The notes: generated by a model from the letters alone, not told the origin. A stretch of DNA of 64,000 nucleotides from Delphinus delphis (GCF_949987515.2 NC_082695.1:73930466-73994465), one strand, 5' to 3'; counted from the stretch's first letter, positions 25,113-37,230 are shown. Translations and numbers: made by a program.

Positions 25113-25629
25113 GCCGGAACTCTTTCCTTGGGACACTATTTATAAGTTATGGGTTATGGCTTTATCTTCCCTTTCTTTTTATCTTTCCTGGCCTCCTGTG
25201 GGCTCTCATCCTTCCTTCCTTCCTCCTTTTCTGTATTACAAGGTACAGAAGGAATGAGGCTTTGGCAGGAGTAATGGGCAGAGAGTAAGGAGTGTGTAAC
25301 TCCAGTAATGTTTCTTGCATGAAATAACGACAAATCAGTTACCTCCAGGGGCCAAAAATATTCAAGTTTATCTGGAGTAAATAATATGTGCTCTGCTGTT
25401 TGTGATCAAGACCTGGGAGATTCAGATAGTCTAGGCAAGTTGTCCAAGACTGTTCAGTGATGCTGCTGGAACCAGCATTCAGGGGATGCATGGCAACTCG
25501 GCCACCCTGTCCAGACTGAGGTGTCCCAGGACGTTCATTCTCGACCCTTTCTTAGTGGCAACGTAGGCCTCGGCATTTAGGAGGCCTGAATGAATCAAAA
25601 CTATTAACAAATACAAAAACCTGGAGACA
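25113..25629. other. Unclassified intronic sequence
   Basis: About 520 bp. Nothing recognised. Confidence 0.35.
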
Positions 25630-26220
25630 CTGAATGGTATCATAGTATGGACAACTCTTTTTTTTGGCTGCTTGGGTCTCCGTTGCTGCACACGGGCTTT
25701 CCCTAGTTGTGGCGAGCGGGGGCTACTCTTGGTTGTGGTGCGCTGGACTCTCATTGCGGTGGCTTCTCTCGTTGAGGAGCAGGGGCTCTAGGCCTGTGGG
25801 CTTCAGCAGTTACAGCACATGGGCTCCGTAGTTGTGGCATATGGGCCCTAGAGCACGTGGGCTCAGTAGTTGTAGCTCATGGGCTCTAGAGCACAGGCTC
25901 AGTAGTTGTGGTGCATGGCCTTAGTTGCTCCGCGGCATGTGGGATCTTCCCAGACCAGGGATCGAACCTGTGTCTCCTGCACTGGCAGGTAGATTCTTAA
26001 CCACTGTGCCATCAGGGAAGTCCTGGACAGCTGTTTTGAAGTCAGGCAGAACTGGGTTTGATACCTGATTCCACCACTTCCTCGTTTCATAAATACAAGT
26101 TATAAACTTACACTTCAGTTTCTTCTTCCGAAAAATGCAGTATCAATATATACATTGTTAGGGTTATTTTGAACACTAAATTAGATGGATAAAGCACTTG
26201 GTATAGTTCCTCTTATATAG
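25630..26220 (+). repeat. MIR split by a CHR SINE
   Basis: Plus-strand MIR whose first bases ('ggtatcatagtatggacaac') precede an inverted SINE and whose body ('gaagtcaggcagaactgggt' to 'ggataaagcacttggtat') follows it from 26038. It is the second clear SINE-in-MIR nest in the window. Confidence 0.7.
25662..26023 (-). repeat. Older long CHR SINE, inverted
   Basis: Minus-strand SINE of about 360 bp with the reversed head 'atcagggaagtcc', reversed box B and a long body rich in 'tagttgtggc' blocks. Flanked by 'tggacaactctttt' (25648-25661) and 'tggacagctgtttt' (26024-26037), which differ at two positions, in keeping with age. Confidence 0.92.
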
Positions 26221-29204
26221 GAAATGGCCAAGAAAGGGACAATGATAATGAGAGCAGCAGTAACAGTAACAGTGGTTATTGTTGTTGTTACTCTCTTCTG
26301 TCTTCCTTCAACATATGGAGTTAAAGGATATAGTAAATGAATATTTATATGTTTTGATGAAGCCCTGTGAAATACGGGAAAGCCTGAAGTTAAACAGTAT
26401 GTTAGTTTACACTGAATCAACTAATAATTGAATGTTGACCCTGGGAAGTAGAAAGAATCATAAGATAAAAAGAGCTTACACAATCGCTTGTATAATCACT
26501 TGTGTAAAGACACAGAACATAAGAAATGTTCAACCACAACATGGCCTTTGAAAATAATGAAATGCTCAAGATGTCAAAAGGCCCTCAAGTCTGCCCCAAA
26601 TTACCAAAGGACAGGGCCGGTGCAGCCTGGGGTGGTCTGGGAATTGTGTGTGGAGTTGGACTTGGATCTTACAGGATGATTAAGTTGTATCTTGACAGGG
26701 AAGAGAATGGAAGGCCACCCAGGGCAGAGACAGGGCAACCAGAAAAGCATGCAGCGGTGTGGGTTATCTTGGCTTTAGGAACGCAGCACAGAGATTTTTG
26801 TTACACGGCAGTAGACGGCAATGCCTTATTAGCTAAACCCTCGAATTACCCCGGTACCCTCGAGTGAGAGAGGACAGTCACTGCTGTCCACAGGCCCTTT
26901 CTAGGGAAAACCACTTTGTCCGTGCTTGCTTCTGACCGGGTGGCCTGGATGGTCCTACTTCGCACCAAGAGGCAATGCTCTTGCCCCTCTAGGTGGAGAA
27001 GATTGGAAAGGGGCACCTGAACCGTGGGCGCCCACCCCAGGGCCAGCTCATTTTCTGACATTTCCTCCATCCTGACCCCTGGCATCCTAACCACAACTCC
27101 TTTCATCCCCGAGATCAAGTGGCATTTCAGTTCTCTGTAACCAAGATCTTGTTCTTTCCCAGTTGTCCTGGTAACACAGCAAAGATCCAGTTTTTGGAAG
27201 TCATAGTATAAAAGGCTTTTGATTTGGGGCTTAATTCCAGGTAGGGTTTCCACAATGGCTGTTTTTTTTCCAAAGAACAAATTTCTGTTTCACGGACAGA
27301 AGTCACTCCCTGGATGGTGACAAACATAAATGTCTTCATTAACTTGCAGACACAGCCCTTATCACACATGAGCACTGGATTCTGTCAATACCAGTTGAAC
27401 CTCCAGGTGTTTCCGGCATTAGTGAATTATTTACTGGCAACCTTGAGAAGGAGTTGTAGGTTAGGTTTAAATAACGGGAAACCAGCTGTACCAGGCAGAG
27501 CAAAGAGGAGTGAGAAAGCGTGTTTCATAAACGTTTTTTCTTTAAATAACACGGAAGTTCTAGTGCCTCTGGCCATGTGAGCGCATAATTCACTGGCAAT
27601 GCCCCGTGCTCTCTGTCTTCTGTTTGGCTTTCCCTGGGGTCTGGCTCTTTATTCCACACAAAAGAAACCCTTCTGTGGGCTCCATTAGAGAGACGTGATA
27701 AGACACACTCAGATGCATCGCTGTTTCACGCAGCTGACCCCTCTTTGCTGCTGTATCATTAACTGACTCCCTCCTCCAGATCTTTGAAACGCTTTCTAAT
27801 CTGGTCTCCTGATGTAATCTCAGAGCAAGGAGCTCTCAGAAGTTGGAGAGCACAGTTTTTCTTTCCTATCCGAAGTATGGCATTTAAGATAAAGAGCAAA
27901 TAGTGCTCTGTGATTAAGCGATACACGTAGCCTTGAAAACCTGCCATGGCAGCTTTAGTGTTGCGTCCTCACACAGCCCAAGCCCTGCCAGGATGTCTAG
28001 GGACAGAGGATTCATTTCACTTAACTCTAGGGGACAGCAGACAAGAGGCCATGAGAAGAACTGGGCACCCAAAGAAGATACCACTAGTTTAGGGCACTGA
28101 CTGTGAAAAGGATGGCGTTGAACTCAGAGGAGTAACTCTTTGATGCAATTTCAGGCACTATGATAAAGTGAAGAATCCCAGGCACTGTGATGGGAGTGAT
28201 GCTTCTGTGATAAGGGAAGGGATGGAGAATGTGTTCTGATAGTTAATGAATGACACTAGGTAAGCAACTGTCTTCTCACGCTGGACCTGAGGTACCACTT
28301 CAACACTGGGGAGATCTGGAGATCTCTCCGGGGACTGGAGTGTTTACGTGCCGTGGCAAGATGGGGCGATGGTGGTGGGAGTGCAGGTGTAGACCAGAAG
28401 GGCCTTCCCAAGGAGCCACCACTGCTGCTCTGGGCACTTTCCGCTTGGCCAGCATCTTTCTGGCATCCTGGGGGTTTTGGACTGCTGTGCAGAAGGCTAT
28501 CGGGGGGTGTATGTTATGGAATTAGGGTCCACTTCTAGGTGCCCCAGTTCTACAACATAGGGCTTAGCCCTCCAGCAGGGGCTGCCCTGAACCAAGAGAG
28601 AACTCCCTGGAGAAGGGAGAAAAACTATCCTGAGGACCACCTAGACCTCCCTCAGGTCTAAGGATGCCCCTCAGTGCCACCCTGAGCCCAGCTCTACTCC
28701 AAAATTGTGCTGATGGGACAGATGCTGACCAGCTGGACCCAGAGCACAGTCCTCTCCCATAGATCCCAGGACACCACCCTTAGTGTCAGTTTCTCACCTC
28801 GTGACTCACTCTGGAAGACGGCCATTGTGATACCCCCCCCCCCCCGCCCCCTTCCGTATTTCCGGTCGCAGAGAAGGCAGCTCCGACAGCAGTGGGGACC
28901 TTCCGAAGGAGGTCAGGCAGGTCCTGGGTAGGGGATTCCCCTTTGGCTTGTTGGCTCCTTTCTGCTAAAACAGACCATGACTCTAGTCGGCCATGATCTC
29001 CTGAGGATCCTCCTGGGTAGAGCCTCCCAGCAGGTGTGGGACCAGGGACGATAGCCGGCTCCATCCACAAACTGCCAAGATGCCCTAAGTCTCCATCCCA
29101 TCTTCCTAGGGAGGAGGCTCTGCCTGGACCCACCGTCTGATAAAACCTGGAAGTGGGGCAAGGTCGGCCCTGCCCGCCCTTCCTCCAAAGGCTGTGCTCC
29201 CACT
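26221..29204. other. Unclassified intronic sequence
   Basis: About 3 kb in which I recognise no clear repeat. Frames at 26526-26867 and 26846-27280 have no domain or family resemblance. From about 28300 the DNA becomes GC-rich, with a C run at 28834-28846. The 177-codon frame at 28786-29319 (minus) is low in complexity and Pro/Ser/Gly-rich, as expected in GC-rich non-coding DNA. Confidence 0.4.
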
Positions 29205-29242
29205 GCCGCGGGGTGGGGGGGGTGGGGGGGTGGGGGCTCCGC
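29205..29242 (+). other. G-run cluster, possible G-quadruplex
   Basis: Several runs of G separated by single T bases (GGGGTGGGGGGGGTGGGGGGG). It fits the usual four-run pattern on the plus strand, so it would be on the non-template strand for CCBE1's complement, and C-rich in the pre-mRNA. Confidence 0.6.
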
Positions 29243-29324
29243 CCCGGGATGGCAGAGCTGCAGGAGGGTATTTGCTGTGGCTGGTTCCCAGAGTGAGTCA
29301 CAAGCTGAGAAACTGCCACATCCC

Positions 29325-29512
29325 GTGGAGTTTCATCAAATCCTCACGAGGAGCAACAGGACAATCTGTGATTATCCCCCTCTCACAGTGGAGAAACTGA
29401 GTGCCAGAGCTCAAGAATCTGGCCCAAGGTCATACCGTGAAAAAAGGTTAGAGCCAGGACCTCAGTCCCCAGAGTGTGAGGCTCAGAACGCTCGCTCAAT
29501 TCAAAAGATCTG
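29325..29512 (-). repeat. MIR element, inverted
   Basis: Minus-strand MIR: 'catcaaatcctcacgaggag', 'ctcacagtggagaaactgag', 'tggcccaaggtcataccgtg' and 'agccaggacctcagtcccc'. Confidence 0.75.
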
Positions 29513-29541
29513 AATGCAAAAAAAAAAAAAAAAAAAAAAGA

Positions 29542-29658
29542 TGAAGAAATGCTTATGCTCAGGCCCAACCTCTAAATGATTAAATCGGAATCTCTGGAGC
29601 TGGAACCAGGGAATCAGCATTTACAAAAATCAGCCAGGATTGAGAACCAGGGCTCTAA
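29542..29658 (+). mobile_element. MER5-type (hAT-Charlie) DNA transposon fragment
   Basis: Plus-strand fragment: 'cggaatctctggagctgg', 'gggaatcagcatttacaaa' and 'gattgagaaccagggctcta' match the 3' half of MER5A/B. It follows a 22-base A run at 29518-29539. Confidence 0.65.
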
Positions 29659-29679
29659 TGCCTTGAAATCTGAACCTGT

Positions 29680-29790
29680 CCTTTCTTTCCATGCAGGCAG
29701 AAGCTCCTTGGGGCAAGACCCTTAACGCCGAGCCCAGGCCTTGCAAGTAGTCAGCGCTCGTGGAACCTCTGCTGAGTGACTGCATCTTCA
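29680..29790 (+). repeat. L2 3'-end fragment
   Basis: Plus-strand relic with 'gcaggcagaagctccttggg' and 'aagtagtcagcgctcgtgga'. Weak match by eye. Confidence 0.4.
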
Positions 29791-30814
29791 CTTGAAAATC
29801 CATACAAACCCGGGGTGGGATATGGGGCATGTTTTCCTTTTTTTGTGTGAGGTAAGAGTCATGTGTGTGTCATCCGGATTTGGGCAACCCGAGAACACAA
29901 ATTCCAAAGAAGATAAATCCCCCCCACCCCCAGCGTGCTAACGTCCCAAGAGAGGAACAGGCTGTGTTGTTGGTTATCTCCTGCTTTCAATTAAGGAGGC
30001 TTCAGCCAGATTCCTTTGTGCGCCTCTGAGGCCCAAGCTTGTAAATGGCACACTTTCAATTATTTATCTAAACAAAGGTGAGCCAGAGGGCAGCTGTAAA
30101 CACCCGCCTGATGAACTCGAGCCCAGCTCTGAGTCCTTGGAATTTTTAAGCTTACATGACTTGGTTTTGTGGATCCAGTTTCCTTGACGGAGGGTCGGGG
30201 CGGGGGGGGGGGGGCGAAGCAAGAGAGAAAAGGAAAAACAACGGCACACTATTTAGGAGGCCATAAATTCCATTTCAGAAATGAAAGGCGTGCCAGAGCT
30301 GAGCTGCAAGGATGCCGGGCTTCGTGGCTGGTGTGATCCTGTTGCTAGGCTGCTTAAATCAAACAGTCATAACTCACTGGCAAGGAGGCGGACCGCTGAA
30401 TCCCTTCCAGTTTTGCGCTGTCTTCCCCATCAAAGGATGCATAACATTCTATGTCACCAATGAATAATAAATCCCGTCAAAAAGGAACACAGAACCAACA
30501 GCGATCTACAAATGTAAGCGGGGAAAAGGCCGTGTCTCAGAAGTGAGGACAGCCTTCTGTTTCGCTGTCAGCAAGACAGGTGCTCTTCTTGGGGATGGGT
30601 CTGTGCCTCCTCCCTGGAAGGACCGGCCTGTGATGCACATATGACCCAGACTGCTGTGCCACGGGTACAGCTGATGGCGGAGAGTGAGCAATGGGAATGA
30701 CTCCTATGGAAATCAAGTACCCCTTCACTTGCCATCAGCGTCAGCTGTAGCAAAAGAGTGATTTGTTAACAATAAACGAGCTGGAAGTCAGGACACCTGG
30801 GTGTTAAGAGCAGC
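29791..30814. other. Unclassified, repeat-poor intronic sequence
   Basis: About 1 kb without repeats, including a G run at 30197-30213. The part 29960-30190 has FOX-like (TAAACA) and SOX-like (AACAAAGG) words near 30070 and may be a conserved non-coding element; this is a guess from sequence alone. Confidence 0.4.
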
Positions 30815-31016
30815 GACAGTAACAAAAGCTACCGTTTGAGTACATATTATGTGCTGTACTACTGTACCGTGGAGAGGCGCTACCCTTACCAGGCAAAGGT
30901 CCAGAGAGATGAAGCAATTTACCAGGCCACGTGACCCATAAGTGACAGGGCTGGAATCTGTACCCAGATCTGCCCGACTTAAAAGCCGGGGTTCCTAATC
31001 ATGCTGTTATACGACC
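30815..31016 (-). repeat. MIR element, inverted
   Basis: Minus-strand MIR: 'gtttgagtacatattatgtg', 'ccagagagatgaagcaattt', 'cataagtgacagggctgga' and 'tcctaatcatgctgttatac'. Confidence 0.8.
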
Positions 31017-31515
31017 TCCCTAGTCCCAGGACAGACACTTGAAGATATTTCTGGAATTCACCTCTCTTCTCTATCTCTGATCCTGACAACCTTAGTTCAG
31101 ACCTTAAACTCTCTCACCCTTACCATTTTTATATGGCCTTTTAAATTCATCTGCCCGCCTCCACTCTTTCCCTCATCCTGTCAAGTGCAAATATTTAAAA
31201 ATATACCTATCACCCTATGTGATATCGTCTCAAGTCCAGTCCTTTGCAAAGCACAGGTGGTCCCACTCCACCTCTTTCGTCGCTATCATCCCCCCCCCCC
31301 CGACCTAGTCTCCTCTAATGTCCATCTCAGAAGATCCCTTGTGTAAAACATCCTGTCTCTTCCTTCCGATCTCACTTATTTACATGTTTGTCTCTCCACC
31401 CAGACTGAGCTCCTAGAAAGCAAGAAGCTTGTCTTGTTCATGCTTGTGATTTCCCCCAGACCTGGCAGAGGGCGAGTGCCAATGGACGTTACCTAGCTGA
31501 CTCACTGATTGAACG
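31017..31515 (+). repeat. L2 3' region
   Basis: Plus-strand L2-like sequence, clearest at 31360-31510 ('cagactgagctcctagaaag', 'cccccagacctggcagaggg'). A C run lies at 31290-31301. Boundaries are approximate. Confidence 0.55.
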
Positions 31516-32005
31516 AACAGAACCTCAAAGCTGGGGAAAATAAATCAGCAAAGATCATTGAATTTTTGACAACTGACCGTATATGCATGGGGTCTCAGTA
31601 CAATCATTCTTAACAATTCCTTGAGTTTTACAGATTTTACTTATCTCTGAAATAACCACAGGAAATTCATTTAAAAATTAAATTCTAGCTTAAAACATGT
31701 TTCCTTGCCATTTTAGTCTAGCTTTCTTCCACTCAAAAGTATTTTCTTCACCAACAGTTAGCTATTAGCAGTAGTATCTGATCCTAGAACGTCTACCTTT
31801 TCCTTTCCTAGCCTAAATGCAGTTTTCTTGATTGGAGATTCTGGTTTAATTCCTTGTTTAAATAAAGAGCCGGTGCCTGGATTAAGCTGACCAGCATATT
31901 ATATTAGGTGTGCCTTAGATGTATTAAGACAGTTGCATTTTACGCCTTGTGTTTCAGGACTAGGTAGGCTCCAGGGCAAATACACTCAAACGGTAACTGC
32001 CTTTT
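31516..32005. other. Unclassified intronic sequence
   Basis: About 490 bp, AT-rich. Nothing recognised. Confidence 0.35.
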
Positions 32006-32123
32006 GTGGGTTGGCCAAAAAATTTGTTCGGCCTTAAGTAATAAGAAGACACAGTTTTCATTTTCACCAAGAACTTTACTGAACGTACTCATTAACCAAA
32101 GAAACTTTTTGGTCATCCCAATA
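32006..32123 (+). mobile_element. Internally deleted mariner-like element
   Basis: About 118 bp with matching ends: 'gggttggccaaaaaatttg' at the start and, inverted, 'aaactttttggtcatccca' at the finish. The ends resemble mariner terminal repeats found in cetartiodactyl genomes. The centre ('cattttcaccaagaacttta') is too short to encode transposase. Confidence 0.7.
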
Positions 32124-32324
32124 GAACCGGCACTCTCTTCCTGCCTTCCCCCAGTGTGAGCGGGAACTTAGCTAACCTCTGCCCAGGCTTCAAGATTTAT
32201 CTCCATTTCCTCCCTCCTCTTTGTTGCGGCCCTGGCTCTGAGCCAAGCAGGACATGACTTCCCCCGCCCCCGCCAAACTCCCATAACACTTGCTCTCTGT
32301 GCCCCTCAGACCCTGTTCAAGGTC

Positions 32325-32518
32325 ATGTGTAGCAAATCACAGTGGAAAGGACACTGCCATGGGAACGTCACCCCTGCTGTACCATGAATACTTCATGGGG
32401 CTCTAGGTGATGGATTCCCCTCTCTGGCCCTTGGTTTACTCACTGCAAAATGAGGGAGTTAGACTAGTTGGGTTACATGGCCTCTATGCTTCCTTCCAGC
32501 TCTAAAAGACTATGAAAA
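32325..32518 (+). repeat. MIR-like element
   Basis: Plus-strand relic with 'cccttggtttactcactgca', 'aaaatgagggagttagacta' and 'gcttccttccagctctaaaa'. The last block is found in MIR relatives; the subfamily is uncertain. Confidence 0.55.
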
Positions 32519-32529
32519 CGTGCCAGATA

Positions 32530-33035
32530 GTTTTTTTTTTTTTAACATCTTTATTGGAGTAAATTGCTTTACAATGGTGTTAGTTTCTGCTGTATGACAA
32601 AGTGAATCAGCTATACGTATACATATATCCCCATATCTCCTCTCTCTTGTGTCTCCCTCCCACCCTCCCTATCCTGCCCCTCTAGGTGGTCACAAAGCAC
32701 CCAGCTGATCTCCCTGTGCTATGCGGCTGCTTCCCACTAGCTATCTGTTTTACATCTGGTAGTGTATATATGTCCATGCCACTCTCTCACTTCGTCCCAG
32801 CTTACCCTTCCCCCTCCCCGTGTCCTCAAGTCCATTCTCTATGGCTGCGTCTTTATTCCTGTCCTGCCCCTAGGTTCTTCAGAACTCTTTTTTTCTTTTT
32901 TAGATTCCATATATATGTGTTAGTATACGGTATTTCTTTTTCTCTTTCTGACTGACTTCACTCTGTATGACAGACTCTAGGTCCATCCACCTCAGTACAA
33001 ATAACTCAATTTTGTTTCTTTTTATCATGCCAGAT
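32530..33035 (-). repeat. Cetartiodactyl L1 3' end, inverted
   Basis: Minus-strand truncated L1: T run, 'catctttattggagtaaatt', the full 3' UTR and the start of the ORF2 tail. It stops near 'cagtacaaataactcaattt'. Confidence 0.88.
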
Positions 33036-33934
33036 ATCTTAGTCCTAGTTGAAAGTTCCCTAGAGGTGTGGAAGGTGAAATGCAAAAGAATAGAACTTTG
33101 GGCCACATTCAAACTGTTAAGAGTTGAAAATAATGATTTGGATGTTATGATCCTCTACGTTTTCCAAAGGACCACCACATGACGACATCTTCAAACTAAA
33201 CATGCAACCAAGAGATGGCCCAGCAGTGCAAGGGTAACGGATGCTGTAGGTTTTGTTAACTATACTGTGAAATGTTCATCATGATAAAGTCGGGTTCTCC
33301 CAATTCCACACAAACTCAGAATTACACACGCAAGTAAAACTACTTAAACATTCCTTTCAGACACCATCAACCAGCGTGCATCCCAGACATAATGCTTTAG
33401 ATTAGCCAAATATACGTTCCCCCGAAATGTGAAACATAGATGCTCAAATCTGATTCCTCCGAGGATGAGCTTCAAACTGTAAGTAATTTGGCAAGAGACA
33501 GAGTCATGGAGAACCAGCATTTTTCTTACTAAATTACACAACTTCTTATCTTTTAAAATAATTTATAAAGACATGTTAGAATGAGAACAAAATAACAGTC
33601 ATTCAAGAGAAAAGACAGATGCACAGCGTTTAGGCTCAAGAGAGCTTCGACGGTTGAGTACTACGTTTAGGGCTGATTTGCCTGACAGCTGAGTCCAAAA
33701 GGGGAGCTAAGAGGAGTTAGTTCTGATACAGGTTTTTACCAGAGGGAAGAAATTTGCCAAGGAGATGTTTATCACTCAGAGTCCCAACGGGAAACAGAAG
33801 TCACATTAACATTAGGTTAATCCAGGGAAGGGCTGTTTACAAAGGGACTGAAGTATAAATATGTGAGAGGGTGCAAGGGAACCACAGGGCAAGTAAGGAA
33901 CTTGGGGCTGACCACAGAGGAGCTGTTGCCACCT
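33036..33934. other. Unclassified intronic sequence
   Basis: About 900 bp of unique-looking, AT-leaning DNA. No exon or repeat recognised. Confidence 0.4.
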
Positions 33935-34375
33935 GTAGTGGATTAAATACCGTCTCTCTTCCCCACCCCCATACATTTGTGTCCACCTAGCGCATGACCT
34001 GATTTGGAAATGTGCAAAGGAGGGAGATGAAATCATACTAGATTAGGTCAGGACCTCAATCCAATGGCAGCGTCCTTGTAAGAGCCAGAAGAGCAGAAAA
34101 GTTCACATAGAGACGCAGAGAAGGTGACCATTTAAGATGGAGGCAGCGATTGGAGCGATGTGTTTACAAGCCAAGGAATACCAAGGATCGCTAGCAGCTA
34201 CCAGAAGCTACGAGAAAAGCATGGGATATTCTCTTTCAGAACCTTCAGGAGGAACCAACCCGGACAACACCTGGATTTCACACTTCTGAACTGTAAGAGA
34301 GTAAATTTCTGTTGTTTAAAGCCACCTAGCTTGTGCTAATTTCCTTACGGCAGCTGCAGGAAACTAATATACCAC
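33935..34375 (+). repeat. MaLR (MLT1-type) solo LTR
   Basis: Plus-strand LTR: 'gtagtggattaaataccgtc', 'gtccttgtaagagccagaag', 'acaagccaaggaataccaag', 'ctgaactgtaagagagtaaa' and 'ggaaactaatatacca' follow the MLT1 order. It carries a TAAATTT block near a degenerate polyadenylation region. No viral coding sequence is present. Confidence 0.75.
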
Positions 34376-35809
34376 CCCGTTCCCTAAAAGGATGAAAGGA
34401 AGGAGAGTAACTGAGCCCAGTGGGAGAAAATTCGTTGAGGTCAGTTTAAGTGGAGCAGTGACCTTCCATCAAGGGATAGAGCCAATCAGAGGCAACCCTG
34501 CAAGAAGAGAGCCAGAGGAATCTATGTCCCGACCTCAATCTCTTTCCTTCCTCCCTCCAGTCTCCACCTGGGGCTCCCCACTGGTTACACCCAACAGGAA
34601 GCCAGAGGATGTGGTAGCCCTGCTGACACAGGCAGAGAGCAGGAGGTACGAGAGTGGAAAGCGCATTTGGAGGGGTGGATGAAAGCTACCAGCACGAGAT
34701 GAAATCTCGCAGGGATCATTTCTGGGATGACAAAGCTGAAAAGTGTCAAGTTAAATCTTTCCTTCCTGTAAAGTGACTATTACTGTCCCCAGAAAAGAAG
34801 ATGTTGGTCTCTCTCCTGCACCAGGTTCTCTTCTCCTTCAACACTCTTGAGCCAAGGTTTCTCCAGCTCAAGCTCTGTTTTGGCCCTTTGTTACTTTCTT
34901 CCGGCTCCACACACAGCCTTCACCATAACTGATGACCCCTGCATCCGCCCAATCTCTCACTCCAGCTCAAGTCCGTTTCCAATGACCCTGGGAAAACTTC
35001 ACAAGATCTCTCACGAACTGTTCAAAGTCAACACGTTTGGAAAAAAATCAACCATATCATCCTCTTTCCAAAACCAACACTGTCTATGAAATCCCTCGTC
35101 TCATTTCTCTAAACCATCTCACCTTAAACTCTCCCGTTCATCCCCTTTCCCCAGACATCAAGGTCCTGTCAGTTTTCATAAGGACACTGGGCTTCCACTC
35201 ACCCCTTTTCCCCCGTTTCAACAACTCCCACTGCTTGCATCTGAGCCACTGTCTACATCCGGATAACGGCAAACAAGCTCTGAGCTGGCTTTCCCAGCTC
35301 CGGGTTCCCAGGCCTTCCAATTTCATCATGGCCAAGGCAATATTACCATCCTTCTCATACCGAACCTACGTTTAAATTCTCCAGTGACCCTTTCTGCATC
35401 ATGTCCTCCCCTGTCAGATCCCTAACCCTCTCCCTGGCTTCTGACAAGCTTCACATTCCAACTCCATTCTACTTTTCCAACCTCACTTCCCATCATCGGT
35501 CAAGAAGAGCCTCGGTATGGCCAAGCTACTGCCTCTCCTGTCCTACCCCCGCGCTGTGCTCATGCCTGTCCCTTTATCACCCGATGAGACCAGTTACCTA
35601 TACTGTGTGGACCGGGGTCTACCACGAACCCAACAGAACCGAAAGCATTTCTCAAAAATCTTACAACAATACACACAGCCAGCATTTCCTTTGTGATCAG
35701 TAGTAAATATGTACCTAATCAGAACGCTTTACGTCTTTCCCTACCTACATCCTTCTTTTCCAGATCAACCTACAAGCTATGTGTTATGGCAGTTCATGTT
35801 TCTCTGGGC
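34376..35809. other. Mostly unclassified, with L2-like parts
   Basis: About 1.4 kb. The C/T-rich part 35340-35600 resembles a plus-strand L2 3' region ('gcatcatgtcctcccctgtc'). Frames at 34392-34682 and 35037-35375 have no recognisable domains. Confidence 0.4.
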
Positions 35810-35824
35810 TAAGGAAGATATTGT

Positions 35825-36042
35825 AACACAGATCAAGAGTCTGGGCTTTGGAGTCAGACCAGAGTTAGAATTTCAGCCCATCCACAGGCCATCGGTGTGA
35901 CCTTGCAAGTTACCGACCTCCTCTCTGAGCTTCAGTTTTCTCATTTGTAAAACGGCAATTTGAAACTTGCCTCAGTGTTATTATAAAGGCAAGAATTCCT
36001 AATTTGTGTAAAACAGCACACTGCAGGCATTAAGTAAGGTTC
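35825..36042 (+). repeat. MIR element
   Basis: Plus-strand MIR: 'gtctgggctttggagtcaga', 'cggtgtgaccttgcaagtta', 'tcagttttctcatttgtaaa' and 'gcaggcattaagtaaggttc'. Confidence 0.8.
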
Positions 36043-37230
36043 TTAATAATATAAACAATGAACAGCAAAGTCACATAACTTATACTCAAGGCCAACACGT
36101 GAAATTAGTTATTAGTCTCATGCAGCCAGATAACGGACATCTGGTTGCTGGATTACATCATAAGGTCCCCGTTTCCATTCCCCTTGTCTTCTTAACTCCA
36201 ACGTTTCTGCTCAGCCATGCTGGATCTGGGAACCAGCAGAAATAAGCTTCTAGGCCATGGTTATTCCAAACAACCAAACCCAGAAATCAGTGCTTCTGTG
36301 GATCCCAAATTGTCCTGTATCCTCAATAAACAGACTGAGAAACTGGCCACAGTGGGTAGTGGCTGTCATATTATTTCCATCAAATATACCAACGTGGATA
36401 GCTACCTCTTAGCAGCTTAACCGTCAAAATCAGGCTAACTGAAAGGTCATCCATGTGAAGATGCAAACACGAATAAAAAATTATATGCATACATTGCGGT
36501 AGCTGTAATGGACAGTGATCTAGTTTGATCAAAACTTTTCAGGATACTTTCTATAAAGTACTGGCTACTGTTGAATGCGTAAAGGAAAATGCTGGCAATT
36601 CAAGTTTTATCCTTACTGTTGTGCATTCACTGATGCATTATAAATACTAAGAAAATGCCAACATTTTCATTTGGAATGTAATTAATACAAGGGGACAGAA
36701 AAGGAAAAGCAACAAAGAATTTGGTCCTTAACCAGAACCCCTCACGGGCACACACTAAAACCATGAGATTGTTGGACACATTTGGAATCTAACACATCTC
36801 TTAAGTTTGCAGAGCATGCCACACCAAAGGGGAACTTCAGTGCCTCATGGAAACAAGCCAGAATCATACAGGAGGGGATTAGCAAACAATTATTTCATGT
36901 GTGCTTTCTAATGACCTTCCTGAAATCCAGATGGTTTATTTGCTCTGAAAGTATTTTAGATAGGGCTGATTTATTGAATGTCATTATTAATGAGCTGGGT
37001 GAGAAACGGAATAATTGTTTAAATGACCCGACATGCTTTCAAAGTGATGGAACGATTTGTTAAGTTGCAAATTGCATTCCATTCCTGTTTGCGGTTGCTG
37101 ACATGAACATAAACATTTTCTTTATTAAGTGAAATTTGTCATGGTTTGCCTTTAGTTTAGTGTAGTTAAGGCAGCTTCTAAACCAACTTTTTTTTTGTTT
37201 TCTTACTATAAAGTGTATGACTAATATTTT
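36043..37230. other. Repeat-free intronic block
   Basis: About 1.2 kb with no recognisable repeat. The part 36780-37075 is AT-rich with several homeodomain-like ATTA/TAAT words (for example 'cattattaatgagctggg'). It may be a conserved non-coding element, but conservation cannot be tested here. Confidence 0.4.

Noticed and set aside
28786..29319. 177-codon minus-strand frame in GC-rich DNA
   Set aside because: It is low in complexity, with overlapping open frames on the other strand and no family resemblance. GC-rich composition explains it.
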